The notes beneath the pieces are model-generated. The model did no database searches. It was not told the DNA's origin and worked only from the letters and a program-made list of their open reading frames with translations. A program made the position numbers and the translations under genes. DNA of 42,586 bases. It comes from Methylobacterium sp. Leaf99 (lineage in GTDB: Bacteria > Pseudomonadota > Alphaproteobacteria > Rhizobiales > Beijerinckiaceae). Numbering within the stretch: position 1 is the first letter of the stretch; every line of letters starts with the position of its first letter. This document shows, piece by piece, positions 7,382 to 17,498 of this stretch. The stretch is from positions 1-42,586 of the forward strand of contig NZ_LMMU01000003.1 in NCBI RefSeq assembly GCF_001422375.1, given 5' to 3'.

Positions 7382-10228
7382 TCAGGCCAGGGCCGCCTTG
7401 AGCGCGGCGGCGATGCGCTTCAGGCCGGCCTCGACGTCGCCGCCCCTGATGTGGACCCGCAGGGCCCGCCGGCCGCGCTCGGCCAAGACCGAAAAGTCGC
7501 CGCGCGCCTGGGCCGCCACCACGGTGCCGAAGCCGAGGGTGCGCCCCGGGATCGACAGATCCTCCGACGGATCGGCGGTGATCTGCAGGAACAATCCGGT
7601 GTCGGGCCCACCCTTGTAGGCCTGGCCCGTGGAGTGGAGGAAGCGCGGGCCGAATTCGAGGCAGGTGGCGAGGCGGGTCTTGTCGCGGAGCGCCACGCGG
7701 GCGTCCTGCAGGATCGCGTGGTGCTTCGGGTTGCGCGCGACGTAGGCCAGCAGGGCGACGTAGTCGCCGGCCTTGGCCCGGCCGAGATGGGCCTTGAGGG
7801 CCGCATCCAATCCATCCGATGCCTGGGGCAGGGCCCCGGCATTCTTCGGGTCGGCGTAGAGCGCGATGGTGTCGTCGGAGAACAGCGGCGTCTCGGCGGG
7901 GAGAGCCCCGCTCGCCTCGGCCGCATCGAACAGCTTCTTCGTCTCGATCTTGCTCGCTTCGACGTCGGGCTGGTCGAACGGGTTGATGCCGAGCATGGCC
8001 CCGGCCACCGCCGTGGCGATCTCGAAGCGGAAGAATTCCTGCGGCAGCTGCTCTTCGTTCGCCAGGGTGATGTGGACGACGGGATGGCCCTCGCGTTCGA
8101 GGCTGCGCACGGCCTCGTCCTGGCGCGCATCGGCGCGATTGTCGAGGCGCAGGTACACGAAGATCCGGTCGAGTCCGTACACGGCCGGCACGTCGACGGG
8201 CTCGCCGTCGATGGGGATCAGGCCATGGCCGTCCTTGCCGGTGGATTCGGCGATGAGCTGCTCGGCCCAGGCGCCGAACGTGTCGATGCCCGGGGAGGCG
8301 ATGAACGTGACCTTGTCGCGCCCCGCCGCCAGGGCAGCGGCGCCCAGTGCCGTGCCGAGGAGTACGCCCGGGTTCTGCGCCGGCGGCACGGCCGGGCCGC
8401 AGGAGCGGACCATGGTGCGGGCGGTGTCGAGGAACGCCTTCACGTCGATGCCAGAGGCCGCCGCCGGCACGAGGCCGAAGGCCGAGAGCACGGAGTAGCG
8501 CCCGCCGATCTGCTTCACGCCGTAGAAGATTTTTCTGAAGTTGTCGGCCTTGGCCGCCGCTTCCATGGCCGAGCCCGGATCGGTGACGGCGACGAAATGC
8601 GCCCCGGCGCGCTCGCCCACCGCCGCCTTCATCCGGCCGAGGAAGTAGTCGCGAAACACGTTGGGCTCGAGGGTCGAACCGGACTTCGAGGCGACGATGA
8701 ACAAAGTCGTCTCGAGGGTGATCGCCGCTTCCGTCTCGCGGACCTGATCGGGATCGGTCGAATCGAGGATCCGCAGCGTCGGGAAGCCGTCGCGGTGTCC
8801 GAACGTCTCGGCCAGCACTTCGGGGCCGAGGCTGGAGCCGCCCATGCCGAGGACCACCACGTCGGTGAAACCGGTCTGGCGCACGTCGTCGGCGAAGGCG
8901 GCGTAATCGGAGACGTGGGCGAGTTCGTCCTCGACGATCCGCAGCCAGCCGAGCCACTTGTCCTCGTCGGCGTTCGACCAGACGGTCTTGTCGTGAGCCC
9001 ACAGGCGGCGGATGGCGCCCGAGGCACGCCAGGCCTCGACGGCCTTCTTCGCTTCCGCCGCGATGGGCTCGGGCAGCACCAGGGTCTGGCCGTCGAGCTT
9101 GGGCCCGAGGAAGTCGATGCGCTTGCCCGCGACCGCGCCGAGGAGCTTGTCGGCGGCGTCGATGAAGAGCTGCACGCCCTCGTCGACGAGCTGGTCCCCG
9201 ACCTGTTCGATGTCGATGCCGGCGCGGGCCAAGCCGTCCATCACGGCCCTCGCCCCATCGAGGTCGGTCTCGATGGCGGCCTTGACCGTGCCGTGGTCGC
9301 GAAAGGCGTCCATGGTGGCCGGCGGCATGGTGTTGACGGTGTCGGGGCCGATCAATTCCTCGACGTAGAGCACGTCGGAATAGGCCTTGTTCTTCACGCC
9401 CGTGGACGCCCACAGCAGGCGCTGGGCCTTGGCGCCCTTTGCCGCAAGGGCCTGCCACTTCGCTTCCGAGAAGACGGACTTGAAGCGCTGGTAGGCGAGC
9501 TTGGCGTTGGCGATGGCGACCTTGCCCTTGAGGGCTTCGAGGGGCGCCTTGTCGGCGCTGCCGGCGGCGATCTTGTCGTCGAGGGCCTTGTCGACGGCGA
9601 CATCGATGCGGCTGATGAAGAAGCTCGCGACGCTGGCGACCTTCGAGACGTCGCCGCCCTTGGCGCCGAATTCCTCCAGGCCGTCGATGAAGGCGCGGGC
9701 CACGGCCTCGTAGGTCTCGACGGAGAACAGCAGGGTGACGTTGATGCTGATGCCGTCCGCCGTGAGCGCCCGGATCGCCGGGATGCCCTCGCGGGTCGCC
9801 GGCACCTTCACCATCAGGTTGTCGCGGGCCACCGTCCTGTGGAGACGCCGGGCCTCATCCAGCGTGTCCTCGATGTTCAGGGCAAGGTAGGGCGAGACCT
9901 CGAGGCTGACGTAGCCGTCGGCGCCGTCGCTGGCCTCGTAGACCGGGCGCAGCACGTCGGCCGCCGCCTGGATGTCGGCGATGGCGCAGCCCTCGTAGAG
10001 GTCGATGACCCGGGCGTCGCCCGCGTCCATCACGGATTTCAGGGCGGCGTCGTATTCCTGCGATCCGCCGATGGCCTTCTCGAAGATCGACGGGTTCGAG
10101 GTCACGCCGCGCAGGCCGTCCGCGTCCACCAGGGCCTTGAGCTTGCCGTCGAGGACGAAGCCGCGGGCGACGAAGTCGAGCCACACGGCCTGGCCCTGTT
10201 CGGGGAAGAGAGCCTTGAGCGGGTTCAT
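7382..10228 (-). CDS. tal-pgi: Bifunctional transaldolase / glucose-6-phosphate isomerase
   Basis: A 948-residue fusion. Residues 1 to about 365 are transaldolase, which moves a dihydroxyacetone unit between sugar phosphates. The start motif GLRGVTSNPSIFEKAI is at 39-53, and the Schiff-base lysine is K141 in NLMVKVPAT. Residues from about 390 are phosphoglucose isomerase, interconverting glucose 6-phosphate and fructose 6-phosphate, with VVVLGMGGSSLGPEVLAETFG and the phosphate-binding VASKSGSTLEPN. Such fusions occur in several alphaproteobacteria and actinobacteria. The start at 10228 gives the family's MNPL beginning. The open frame continues upstream antisense to tkt and is not coding there. 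The gene lies between tkt and gnd on the same strand. Confidence 0.95.
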   Translation of the reverse strand: MNPLKALFPEQGQAVWLDFVARGFVLDGKLKALVDADGLRGVTSNPSIFEKAIGGSQEYDAALKSVMDAGDARVIDLYEGCAIADIQAAADVLRPVYEASDGADGYVSLEVSPYLALNIEDTLDEARRLHRTVARDNLMVKVPATREGIPAIRALTADGISINVTLLFSVETYEAVARAFIDGLEEFGAKGGDVSKVASVASFFISRIDVAVDKALDDKIAAGSADKAPLEALKGKVAIANAKLAYQRFKSVFSEAKWQALAAKGAKAQRLLWASTGVKNKAYSDVLYVEELIGPDTVNTMPPATMDAFRDHGTVKAAIETDLDGARAVMDGLARAGIDIEQVGDQLVDEGVQLFIDAADKLLGAVAGKRIDFLGPKLDGQTLVLPEPIAAEAKKAVEAWRASGAIRRLWAHDKTVWSNADEDKWLGWLRIVEDELAHVSDYAAFADDVRQTGFTDVVVLGMGGSSLGPEVLAETFGHRDGFPTLRILDSTDPDQVRETEAAITLETTLFIVASKSGSTLEPNVFRDYFLGRMKAAVGERAGAHFVAVTDPGSAMEAAAKADNFRKIFYGVKQIGGRYSVLSAFGLVPAAASGIDVKAFLDTARTMVRSCGPAVPPAQNPGVLLGTALGAAALAAGRDKVTFIASPGIDTFGAWAEQLIAESTGKDGHGLIPIDGEPVDVPAVYGLDRIFVYLRLDNRADARQDEAVRSLEREGHPVVHITLANEEQLPQEFFRFEIATAVAGAMLGINPFDQPDVEASKIETKKLFDAAEASGALPAETPLFSDDTIALYADPKNAGALPQASDGLDAALKAHLGRAKAGDYVALLAYVARNPKHHAILQDARVALRDKTRLATCLEFGPRFLHSTGQAYKGGPDTGLFLQITADPSEDLSIPGRTLGFGTVVAAQARGDFSVLAERGRRALRVHIRGGDVEAGLKRIAAALKAALA

Positions 10229-10368
10229 GCGAAAACTCCCAGTCGTCCGTCGTCGTGAGTCGCGCGCAAGAGGGTGGCGCCGTTCAACCATCGTCGTCCG
10301 GAAATGCGCCGCCTCTCCCGAAAAGGGGGGAGGGGATGCGCGTCCCGTCGTTCGAAAACCCCCGAACC

Positions 10369-12444
<2,076 letters not shown>

Positions 12445-12562
12445 GGTCTCGTCTTCCTTCGTATCGCCTTGGCCGCCCACGCCGCGGGTCCGGCCCTCGT
12501 CCCGTGGAGGGTCGCCGGCGCGATGCCGGCCCCATCCACCTCGATTCACGTCGACGTCGCCG

Positions 12563-14449
12563 TCAGGCCGGCATCGTCTCGGCCGTCCTGTCGGCCCGGA
12601 GGCGTGCGCCCCGGGTGCCGGTTCCGTCCCCGTTCCCGGTTCCGTCCTCGGCGCCCGCGCTGCGTTCCCGGGCCGGCCCGTTGGCCCGGCTGTAGTTCAG
12701 GATGGTGTTCACCAGTGTGACGTGGCTGAACGCCTGCGGGAAGTTGCCGACGAGGCGCTTGGCCTTCACGTCGTACTCCTCCGAGACGAGGCCGACATCG
12801 TTGCAGACGCCGATGAGCTTCTCGATCAGGGCGCGGGCCTCCTCGCAGCGGCCGAGGCCGATGAGGTTGTCGGCGTACCAGAAGCTGCACGGCAGGAACG
12901 CGCCCTCGTCGCCCGGCAGGCCGTCCGTGGTCTGGTCCTCGGTGTCGTAGCGCAGGATGAAGCCGTCGCGCATCAGGGTCCGGCCGATGGCCTCCACGGT
13001 CCCGACCACGCGCGGGTCGGTCTGGGGCAGGAAGCCCATATGGGCGATGAGCAGCAGGCTCGCATCGAGGCTCTTCGAACCGTAGGACTGCACGAAGCTG
13101 TTGAGCTGCGTGTCGAAGCCCTTGTCGCAGACCTCGGCATGGATCTGGTCGCGGATCTCGCGCCAGCGCCCCACCGGGGCGTCGACGCGGGTGTCGCCCT
13201 CTTCGAAGGAGCGGATCGCCCGGTCGAAGGCGACCCAGGCCATCACCTTGGAATGGACGAAGTGCCGGCGTCCGCCGCGCACCTCCCAGATGCCCTCGTC
13301 CGGCGTGCTCCAGACCTTCTCGAGGTGGCGCAGGAGCGCCTGGCCGACGCGCCAGCCGTCGGCGTCGCCGAGCAATCCGCGCTGGCGTGCCTGGTAGAGG
13401 GCGTCGAAGATCTCGCCGTAGACGTCGAGCTGGAACTGCTCGACGGCGGCATTGCCGATGCGCACGGGCTTCGAGTTCTCGTAACCGGGCAGCCAGTCGA
13501 GCTCGATCTCGGGCAGCATGCGCTCGCCGGCGATGCCGTACAGGATGTGGGCCTGCTCCGGGTTGCCGGCCACCGCCCGCACCAGCCAGTCGCGCCAGGC
13601 GCGGGCCTCGTCGAGGTAGCCGCCATCCATCAGGGCGATGAGGGTGAAGGTGGAATCGCGCAGCCAGCAGAACCGGTAGTCCCAGTTGCGCACGCCGCCG
13701 AGATCCTCCGGCAGGGACGTGGTCGGCGCGGCGACGATCCCGCCCGTGGGCTGGTAGATCAGCGCCTTCAGGGTCAGGAGCGAGCGCTGAAGGATGGCAT
13801 CCCACGGCGTACCGTGGGCGGAACGGTTCGACCAGTCGCGCCAATGGCGGTCGGTCTCGAACAGAACCTTGCGCGGCTGCACCGGCGGCGGGTCGTCCTC
13901 GTGGGAGGGGCCGTAGCTCAGGGTGAAGGCGACGCTCTCGCCCGCCGCGACGGAGAAGTCGGCGGCCGTGGTCTGGCCCTCGCCGTGGAGCGGAACGAGG
14001 GTGCGCAGGACCACCTTGTGCGGGCCCGAGATGGCGCGCAGGTCCCCGAGTTCGTTGTGCGACACCCACGGCACGGCGAGCCCGTAATCGAAGCGCACGG
14101 CCAGATGCATCCGCATGGCGACCTCGCCGCTCAGGCCGTCGACGATGCGCACGAGGTGCGATCCGTCATTGGCCGGCATGTAGTCGGTCACCCGGACGCA
14201 GCCGGTCCCGGTCTCGTGATGGGTCTCGAGGACGAGGCTACCGGTGCGGTACTGGCGGGACGTCTTCGCCGCCCGGTCGGCGGGGCCGAGCTTCCAGAAG
14301 CCGTGATCCTCGGTGCCGAGGAGGGCGGCGAAGCACGCGGCGGAATCGAAGCGGGGCCAGCACAGCCAGTCGACGCTGCCGTCGCGCCCGATCAGGGCGG
14401 CGGTGCGGCCGTCGCCGACGAGCGCGTAATCCTCGATCCGTCCCGCCAT
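12563..14449 (-). CDS. Glycoside hydrolase family 15 (glucoamylase or trehalase)
   Basis: Hydrolyses alpha-glucosidic bonds and releases glucose. The N-terminus MAGRIEDYALVGDGRTAALIGRDGSVDWLCWPRFDS is the standard beginning of the bacterial cytoplasmic GH15 group. The (alpha/alpha)6 barrel follows with GGVRNWDYRFCWLRDSTFTLIAL and LDASLLLIAHMGFLP. The C-terminus (last 35 residues) is a Gly/Thr/Arg-rich tail without a domain. Many bacterial members of this group act on trehalose or maltodextrins; the sequence does not decide which. ATG 14449 (gaggg upstream) is preferred over 14518, which adds 23 residues not typical of the family. Glucose released here could feed the downstream sugar-phosphate genes. 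Confidence 0.88.
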   Translation of the reverse strand: MAGRIEDYALVGDGRTAALIGRDGSVDWLCWPRFDSAACFAALLGTEDHGFWKLGPADRAAKTSRQYRTGSLVLETHHETGTGCVRVTDYMPANDGSHLVRIVDGLSGEVAMRMHLAVRFDYGLAVPWVSHNELGDLRAISGPHKVVLRTLVPLHGEGQTTAADFSVAAGESVAFTLSYGPSHEDDPPPVQPRKVLFETDRHWRDWSNRSAHGTPWDAILQRSLLTLKALIYQPTGGIVAAPTTSLPEDLGGVRNWDYRFCWLRDSTFTLIALMDGGYLDEARAWRDWLVRAVAGNPEQAHILYGIAGERMLPEIELDWLPGYENSKPVRIGNAAVEQFQLDVYGEIFDALYQARQRGLLGDADGWRVGQALLRHLEKVWSTPDEGIWEVRGGRRHFVHSKVMAWVAFDRAIRSFEEGDTRVDAPVGRWREIRDQIHAEVCDKGFDTQLNSFVQSYGSKSLDASLLLIAHMGFLPQTDPRVVGTVEAIGRTLMRDGFILRYDTEDQTTDGLPGDEGAFLPCSFWYADNLIGLGRCEEARALIEKLIGVCNDVGLVSEEYDVKAKRLVGNFPQAFSHVTLVNTILNYSRANGPARERSAGAEDGTGNGDGTGTRGARLRADRTAETMPA

Positions 14450-14592
14450 CCACGCCCTCGTCCCGGCAAACCCGCGGCACGTTCCACCTCGCGGCAACGC
14501 ATCGTCGATGGCGTCCACCTAGTCCCCCGAGGGGGCAGGGTCCAGGGCGCGCGGGGCGAGAAACCGAGCCGTCTCGAAAACCAGGGCTGCGT

Positions 14593-15216
14593 TCAGCGCA
14601 GGGTGCCGACGAAATCCACCACGGCACCGCCCAGCGCCGAGGCCTGCGTGCGCGCCGCCGCGCCCTGGATGCCGACGAAGTCGCGGGCACGGCCGACGGC
14701 CCGGATCGCCGGCGCGAAGGGGAGGGCCAGATCGGGCAGCAGATCGTCCGCCTCGGCGGGCGCCGGCGCCTCGACCTGCGCCACGCTCGCGACGGGGTCC
14801 GCACGCGGGACCTCGGCGGCTTCGGCGATATGGGTCTTGGCGGGAGCGGCCCGGCGCAGGGCGGCGACGCGGGGGCCGGCCGGACGGTGCTGCGCGACCG
14901 CCGTCATCGAAGCGGCGGCCACGACGATGGGGAACTGGCGCGGGAAGGCGAGGGCGGCGGGCACGAAGGGCGGCGCGGCCTCGGCGACCTGGATCGCGGG
15001 CGCCGCCACGATCCGCGGCGCCATCGTCGTGCTGATGACCGTCCGGGGCGCTGCCATGGGAGCCGGCGCGGGCGCGTCCGGCTCGCGGCAGAGCAGCGAG
15101 CCTGCACCGAGCACGAGGGCCATGAGCAGGGTGGGCAGCAGGGGCGGCGTCACGCCGGAGGTCGCATCCATGCCGAGGCCCTCATCGGCACATCCGCACT
15201 GGTTTCGCTCCGTCAT
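14593..15216 (-). CDS. Hypothetical membrane-anchored Ala/Pro-rich protein
   Basis: A 207-residue protein. The first 30 residues carry Cys (NQCGCADEG). A single hydrophobic segment (LLPTLLMALVLGAGSLLC) follows and ends in Cys, which could anchor the protein or be a poor lipobox. The rest is low-complexity Ala/Pro/Val, perhaps periplasmic, with a short conserved-looking end (FAPAIRAVGRARDFVGIQG). The start at 15216 is chosen for gagg 7 bases upstream; 15171 is possible. It is divergent from nasT across 227 bases. Function is unknown and no family was recognised. Confidence 0.55.
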   Translation of the reverse strand: MTERNQCGCADEGLGMDATSGVTPPLLPTLLMALVLGAGSLLCREPDAPAPAPMAAPRTVISTTMAPRIVAAPAIQVAEAAPPFVPAALAFPRQFPIVVAAASMTAVAQHRPAGPRVAALRRAAPAKTHIAEAAEVPRADPVASVAQVEAPAPAEADDLLPDLALPFAPAIRAVGRARDFVGIQGAAARTQASALGGAVVDFVGTLR

Positions 15217-15443
15217 GCCGGCATCCTCGCAATCCATCGCTGTCCCCACGCCCATAAGCGGGGTCGTTTGCGGCGGAAGCTGGGCTATTTCCTTTCGCAA
15301 CGGTAAACCGCCTCCCTTCGGCTGCGTCCCGCTCCCCGAAACCGTCGTGCTCAAAAGCGCGCCCTGCCCAAAACCTCACCTTGCCGGGAATCGGAGCCCC
15401 GTGCGATCAGCGTGAGGCGGCCCTCCCTGCCCTTCGGACCCCG

Positions 15444-16031
15444 ATGACCGAGCCGTCCCTCACCGTCGCCGTGATCGATCCGAGCCCGGCACGCGCCGCG
15501 ATCCTCGAAGAAGGTCTGGCGGCGGCCGGCATCGCCCGCGTGGTGATCCTGCCCGACACCGCCGACCTGCCGGCCCGGGTCGCCGCCCTCAATCCGGACG
15601 TGGTGGTGATCCACCTCGAGAGTCCGAGCCGGGACATCCTCGAGCAGATGTCCGGCCTGTCGCGCCACGTCGAGCGGCCCGTGGCGATGTTCGTCGACCG
15701 CTCCGACGTTCCGATGATGCAGGCGGCGGTGGATGCGGGCATCTCGGCCTACGTGGTCGACGGCCTCCACCCCCAGCGCATCCGCTCGATCCTCGACGTG
15801 GCGATCCTGCGCTTCAACGCCTTCGCGCGGCTCCAGCGCGAACTCTCGGAGGCGCGCGGGGAACTCGCCGACCGCAAGCTCATCGAGCGCGCCAAGGGCA
15901 TCCTGATGACGGCCAAGGGCCTTCCCGAGGAGGAGGCCTATCGGCTGATGCGGCGCAAGGCCATGAACGAGAAGCGCAAGATCGCCGACATCGCCCGCGC
16001 CATCGTCACGGCGGCGGACCTGCTCGGATGA
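15444..16031 (+). CDS. nasT: NasT, ANTAR-domain antiterminator for nitrate assimilation
   Basis: A 195-residue RNA-binding regulator. The N-terminal half is a response-regulator-like receiver (TVAVIDPSPARAAILEEGL, NPDVVVIHLESPSRD). The usual phospho-acceptor Asp is His57, so it is probably not phosphorylated. The C-terminal ANTAR domain (about 135-190) has the typical A-K-G-x-L-M-x3-G-x-x-E-x-x-A-Y pattern (IERAKGILMTAKGLPEEEAY). In the known system NasS holds NasT until nitrate or nitrite binds NasS; free NasT then binds two hexaloop hairpins in the leader and prevents termination. Such hairpins are present 1.3 kb downstream, before nrtA. The stop overlaps the nasS start (ATGA), so the two are translationally coupled. 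Confidence 0.93.
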   Translation: MTEPSLTVAVIDPSPARAAILEEGLAAAGIARVVILPDTADLPARVAALNPDVVVIHLESPSRDILEQMSGLSRHVERPVAMFVDRSDVPMMQAAVDAGISAYVVDGLHPQRIRSILDVAILRFNAFARLQRELSEARGELADRKLIERAKGILMTAKGLPEEEAYRLMRRKAMNEKRKIADIARAIVTAADLLG

Positions 16032-17044
16032 GGCTCGCTCTCGGATACGTGCCCCTCGTCGACGCGGCGGCCCTCATCGTCGCCGTGGAGGGCGGGTTCA
16101 CCGCCGCCGAGGGGCTGGCGGTGGACCTCGTGCGCGAGCCCTCCTGGGCGACCCTGCGCGACAAGCTCGCGCTCGGCCACCTCGACGGCGCCCATATGCT
16201 GGCGCCCCTGGCGCTGGCCAGCACCCTCGGGATCAGCGGACCCGAGACCCGGCTCGCCGTGCCGCTGGCCCTCAACCTCAACGGCAACGCCATCACCGTC
16301 TCGCGGGCCCTCTGGGCCGCCATGGGCCCGGACGGCGCGGACGTGGACACGGTGGCCCGCGCCTTCGCCCGGGTGGCGCGGGAGCGGGCGGGGCAGGGGC
16401 GTCCGCTGACCCTCGGCACCGTCCACCCGTTCTCGAGCCACACCTACCAGCTCCGGCTGTTCGCCGCCCGCGGCGGCCTCCACCGCGACGGGACGACCCG
16501 GACCGTGGTGATTCCGCCGCCGCGCATTGCCGAGGCCCTCCGGGCCGGGCATATCGACGGCTTCTGCGCCGGCAGCCCCTGGAACAGCCTCGCGGTGGAG
16601 GACGGCTACGGCCGGATCGCGGCCTTCGGCTGCGAACTCGCGCCCGACTGCCCGGAAAAGGTGCTGGCCCTGCCCGCCGATGCCGCGCCGGCCAGTGGAG
16701 CCCTGGTGCGGGCGGTGCGCCGGGCCGGCCATTGGTGCGCGCAAGCGGAGAACCACAACGAACTCGCGGACCTGCTGGCGGCCCCCGGCCACCTCGCCCT
16801 GGCACCGGCCCTGATCCGCCGTGTCCTGGCCGGCACCATCGTGGTCGATCCCGACGGGACGCGGCGGGACGCGCCGGACTTCGTGGTGTTCGGCCCGCGC
16901 GTCGAGGAGCCCCGGGTCGCCCGGGTCGACTGGCTCCTCGATCAGATGGCGGCGGCCGGCCAGTTCGTCCCCACGCCCGCCCTGACCGAGCGCGCCCGCG
17001 CCCTCTACCGGCCGGACCTGTACGCGGCCGCCCTGGCGGATTGA
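16028..17044 (+). CDS. nasS: NasS, cytoplasmic nitrate/nitrite sensor
   Basis: A 338-residue NrtA/CmpA-like binding protein without a signal peptide. It starts directly with the binding fold (MRLALGYVPLVDAAALIVAVEGG), so it works in the cytoplasm. Family motifs: GTVHPFSSHTYQLRLF near 138-153 and DGFCAGSPWNSLAVEDGYG near 177-195. Known NasS proteins bind nitrate or nitrite and release NasT. The ATGA overlap with nasT and the absence of transporter genes between them support this role over transport. The order nasT-nasS is the one found in Paracoccus. Confidence 0.9.
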   Translation: MRLALGYVPLVDAAALIVAVEGGFTAAEGLAVDLVREPSWATLRDKLALGHLDGAHMLAPLALASTLGISGPETRLAVPLALNLNGNAITVSRALWAAMGPDGADVDTVARAFARVARERAGQGRPLTLGTVHPFSSHTYQLRLFAARGGLHRDGTTRTVVIPPPRIAEALRAGHIDGFCAGSPWNSLAVEDGYGRIAAFGCELAPDCPEKVLALPADAAPASGALVRAVRRAGHWCAQAENHNELADLLAAPGHLALAPALIRRVLAGTIVVDPDGTRRDAPDFVVFGPRVEEPRVARVDWLLDQMAAAGQFVPTPALTERARALYRPDLYAAALAD

Positions 17045-17087
17045 TCCGGCGAACTGATCCGGCGGCGTGCCCGCGTCACCGGCACCC

Positions 17088-17104
17088 TGCATACGGATTG
17101 TGCA
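17088..17104 (+). promoter_or_regulatory. Candidate NtrC binding site
   Basis: The 17-base tgcatacggattgtgca has TGCA at both ends with the spacing of NtrC sites (TGCAC-N7-GTGCA); one arm has T in place of C. It lies about 245 bases upstream of the sigma-54 promoter, a usual enhancer distance. Only one good site was seen. Confidence 0.4.
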
Positions 17105-17164
17105 GTGCGGGAGCGGAGACGCGGAATGCCGCGTTTCGCCTCAGGCGGTGCCAAGCGCCCGACG

Positions 17165-17188
17165 GGCCGGATGCAAGGCCGGATGCAA
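17165..17188 (+). repeat. 12-base perfect tandem repeat in the nrt upstream region
   Basis: ggccggatgcaa occurs twice without a gap. It lies between the NtrC-like site and the sigma-54 promoter. It may be a protein-binding repeat or replication slippage. Confidence 0.7.
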
Positions 17189-17321
17189 GGGCGGCGCGGG
17201 CCCCGGCGGACCGGCCGCGCTCCGACGCCCTGAGACGTTTTGGACAAATTCCAAAGTTCTCATTCGCTTAGGCGCCCCGGACGACCTCGCACCGCGATCC
17301 GGCCCCACGCGATCCGGGCCG

Positions 17322-17337
17322 TGGCATGCCTCCTGCT
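17322..17337 (+). promoter_or_regulatory. Sigma-54 promoter of the nitrate assimilation operon
   Basis: tggcatgcctcctgct fits the -24/-12 consensus TGGCACG-N4-TTGCT, with the essential GG (17323-17324) and GC (17335-17336) at the right spacing. The start site would be about 17347-17348, exactly where the first leader hairpin begins. This agreement makes the call stronger than the motif alone. Confidence 0.7.
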
Positions 17338-17347
17338 AGCTCATCGG

Positions 17348-17393
17348 GGCACGTCAACGAAGACGCGCCACATCCGTCGGCAGAGCCGCTGAC
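17348..17393 (+). ncRNA. NasT (ANTAR) target: tandem hexaloop hairpins in the nrt leader
   Basis: P1 is 17348-17369: stem ggc-a-cgtc / gacg-c-gcc with one A-C mismatch and the six-base loop AACGAA (17356-17361). P2 is 17376-17393: stem gtcggc/gctgac with one G-U and loop AGAGCC (17382-17387). Both loops have A at position 1 and G at position 4, the signature of ANTAR-recognised RNA. The linker is 6 bases. The 3' strand of P2 is also the 5' arm of the terminator that follows, so P2 bound by NasT prevents termination. The nasT gene lies just upstream. Confidence 0.82.
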
Positions 17394-17462
17394 CCGAGTC
17401 TCCCCCAAGGCACGCATCCTCCTGCGTCCGACGGAAGTGCTTGGTCGGCGGTATTTTTGTTT
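17386..17462 (+). terminator. Conditional terminator in the nrt leader
   Basis: ccgctgacc (17386-17394) pairs with ggtcggcgg (17443-17451) over 9 bp with one G-U, followed by tatttttgttt. The 48-base loop contains a further stem (aaggcac with gtgctt, 17407-17413/17437-17442). Its 5' arm shares bases 17386-17393 with hairpin P2, so the two structures exclude each other. The first gene starts 37 bases after the T run. Confidence 0.75.
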
Positions 17463-17498
17463 CGGCGGGCTGTAGCCCTGGCGAGGAATCCGGTTTCG

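Noticed and set aside
7319..10258. A plus-strand open frame of about 980 codons opposite tal-pgi, and similar frames opposite tkt (10255-12720), GH15 (12362-15415) and ClC/phrB (36764-39976)
   Set aside because: These are antisense shadows caused by high GC. They are rich in Gly, Arg, Val and His, carry no domain and have no binding sites, while the opposite strand encodes clear enzymes.
16028..17044. nasS as a second transporter binding protein (nrtA paralogue)
   Set aside because: It has no signal peptide, overlaps nasT and precedes the attenuator, so a cytoplasmic sensor is the better call.
17414..17429. Hairpin acgca-tcctcc-tgcgt as the second NasT target
   Set aside because: The loop has six bases but lacks A1 and G4. 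The pair at 17348-17393 fits fully.
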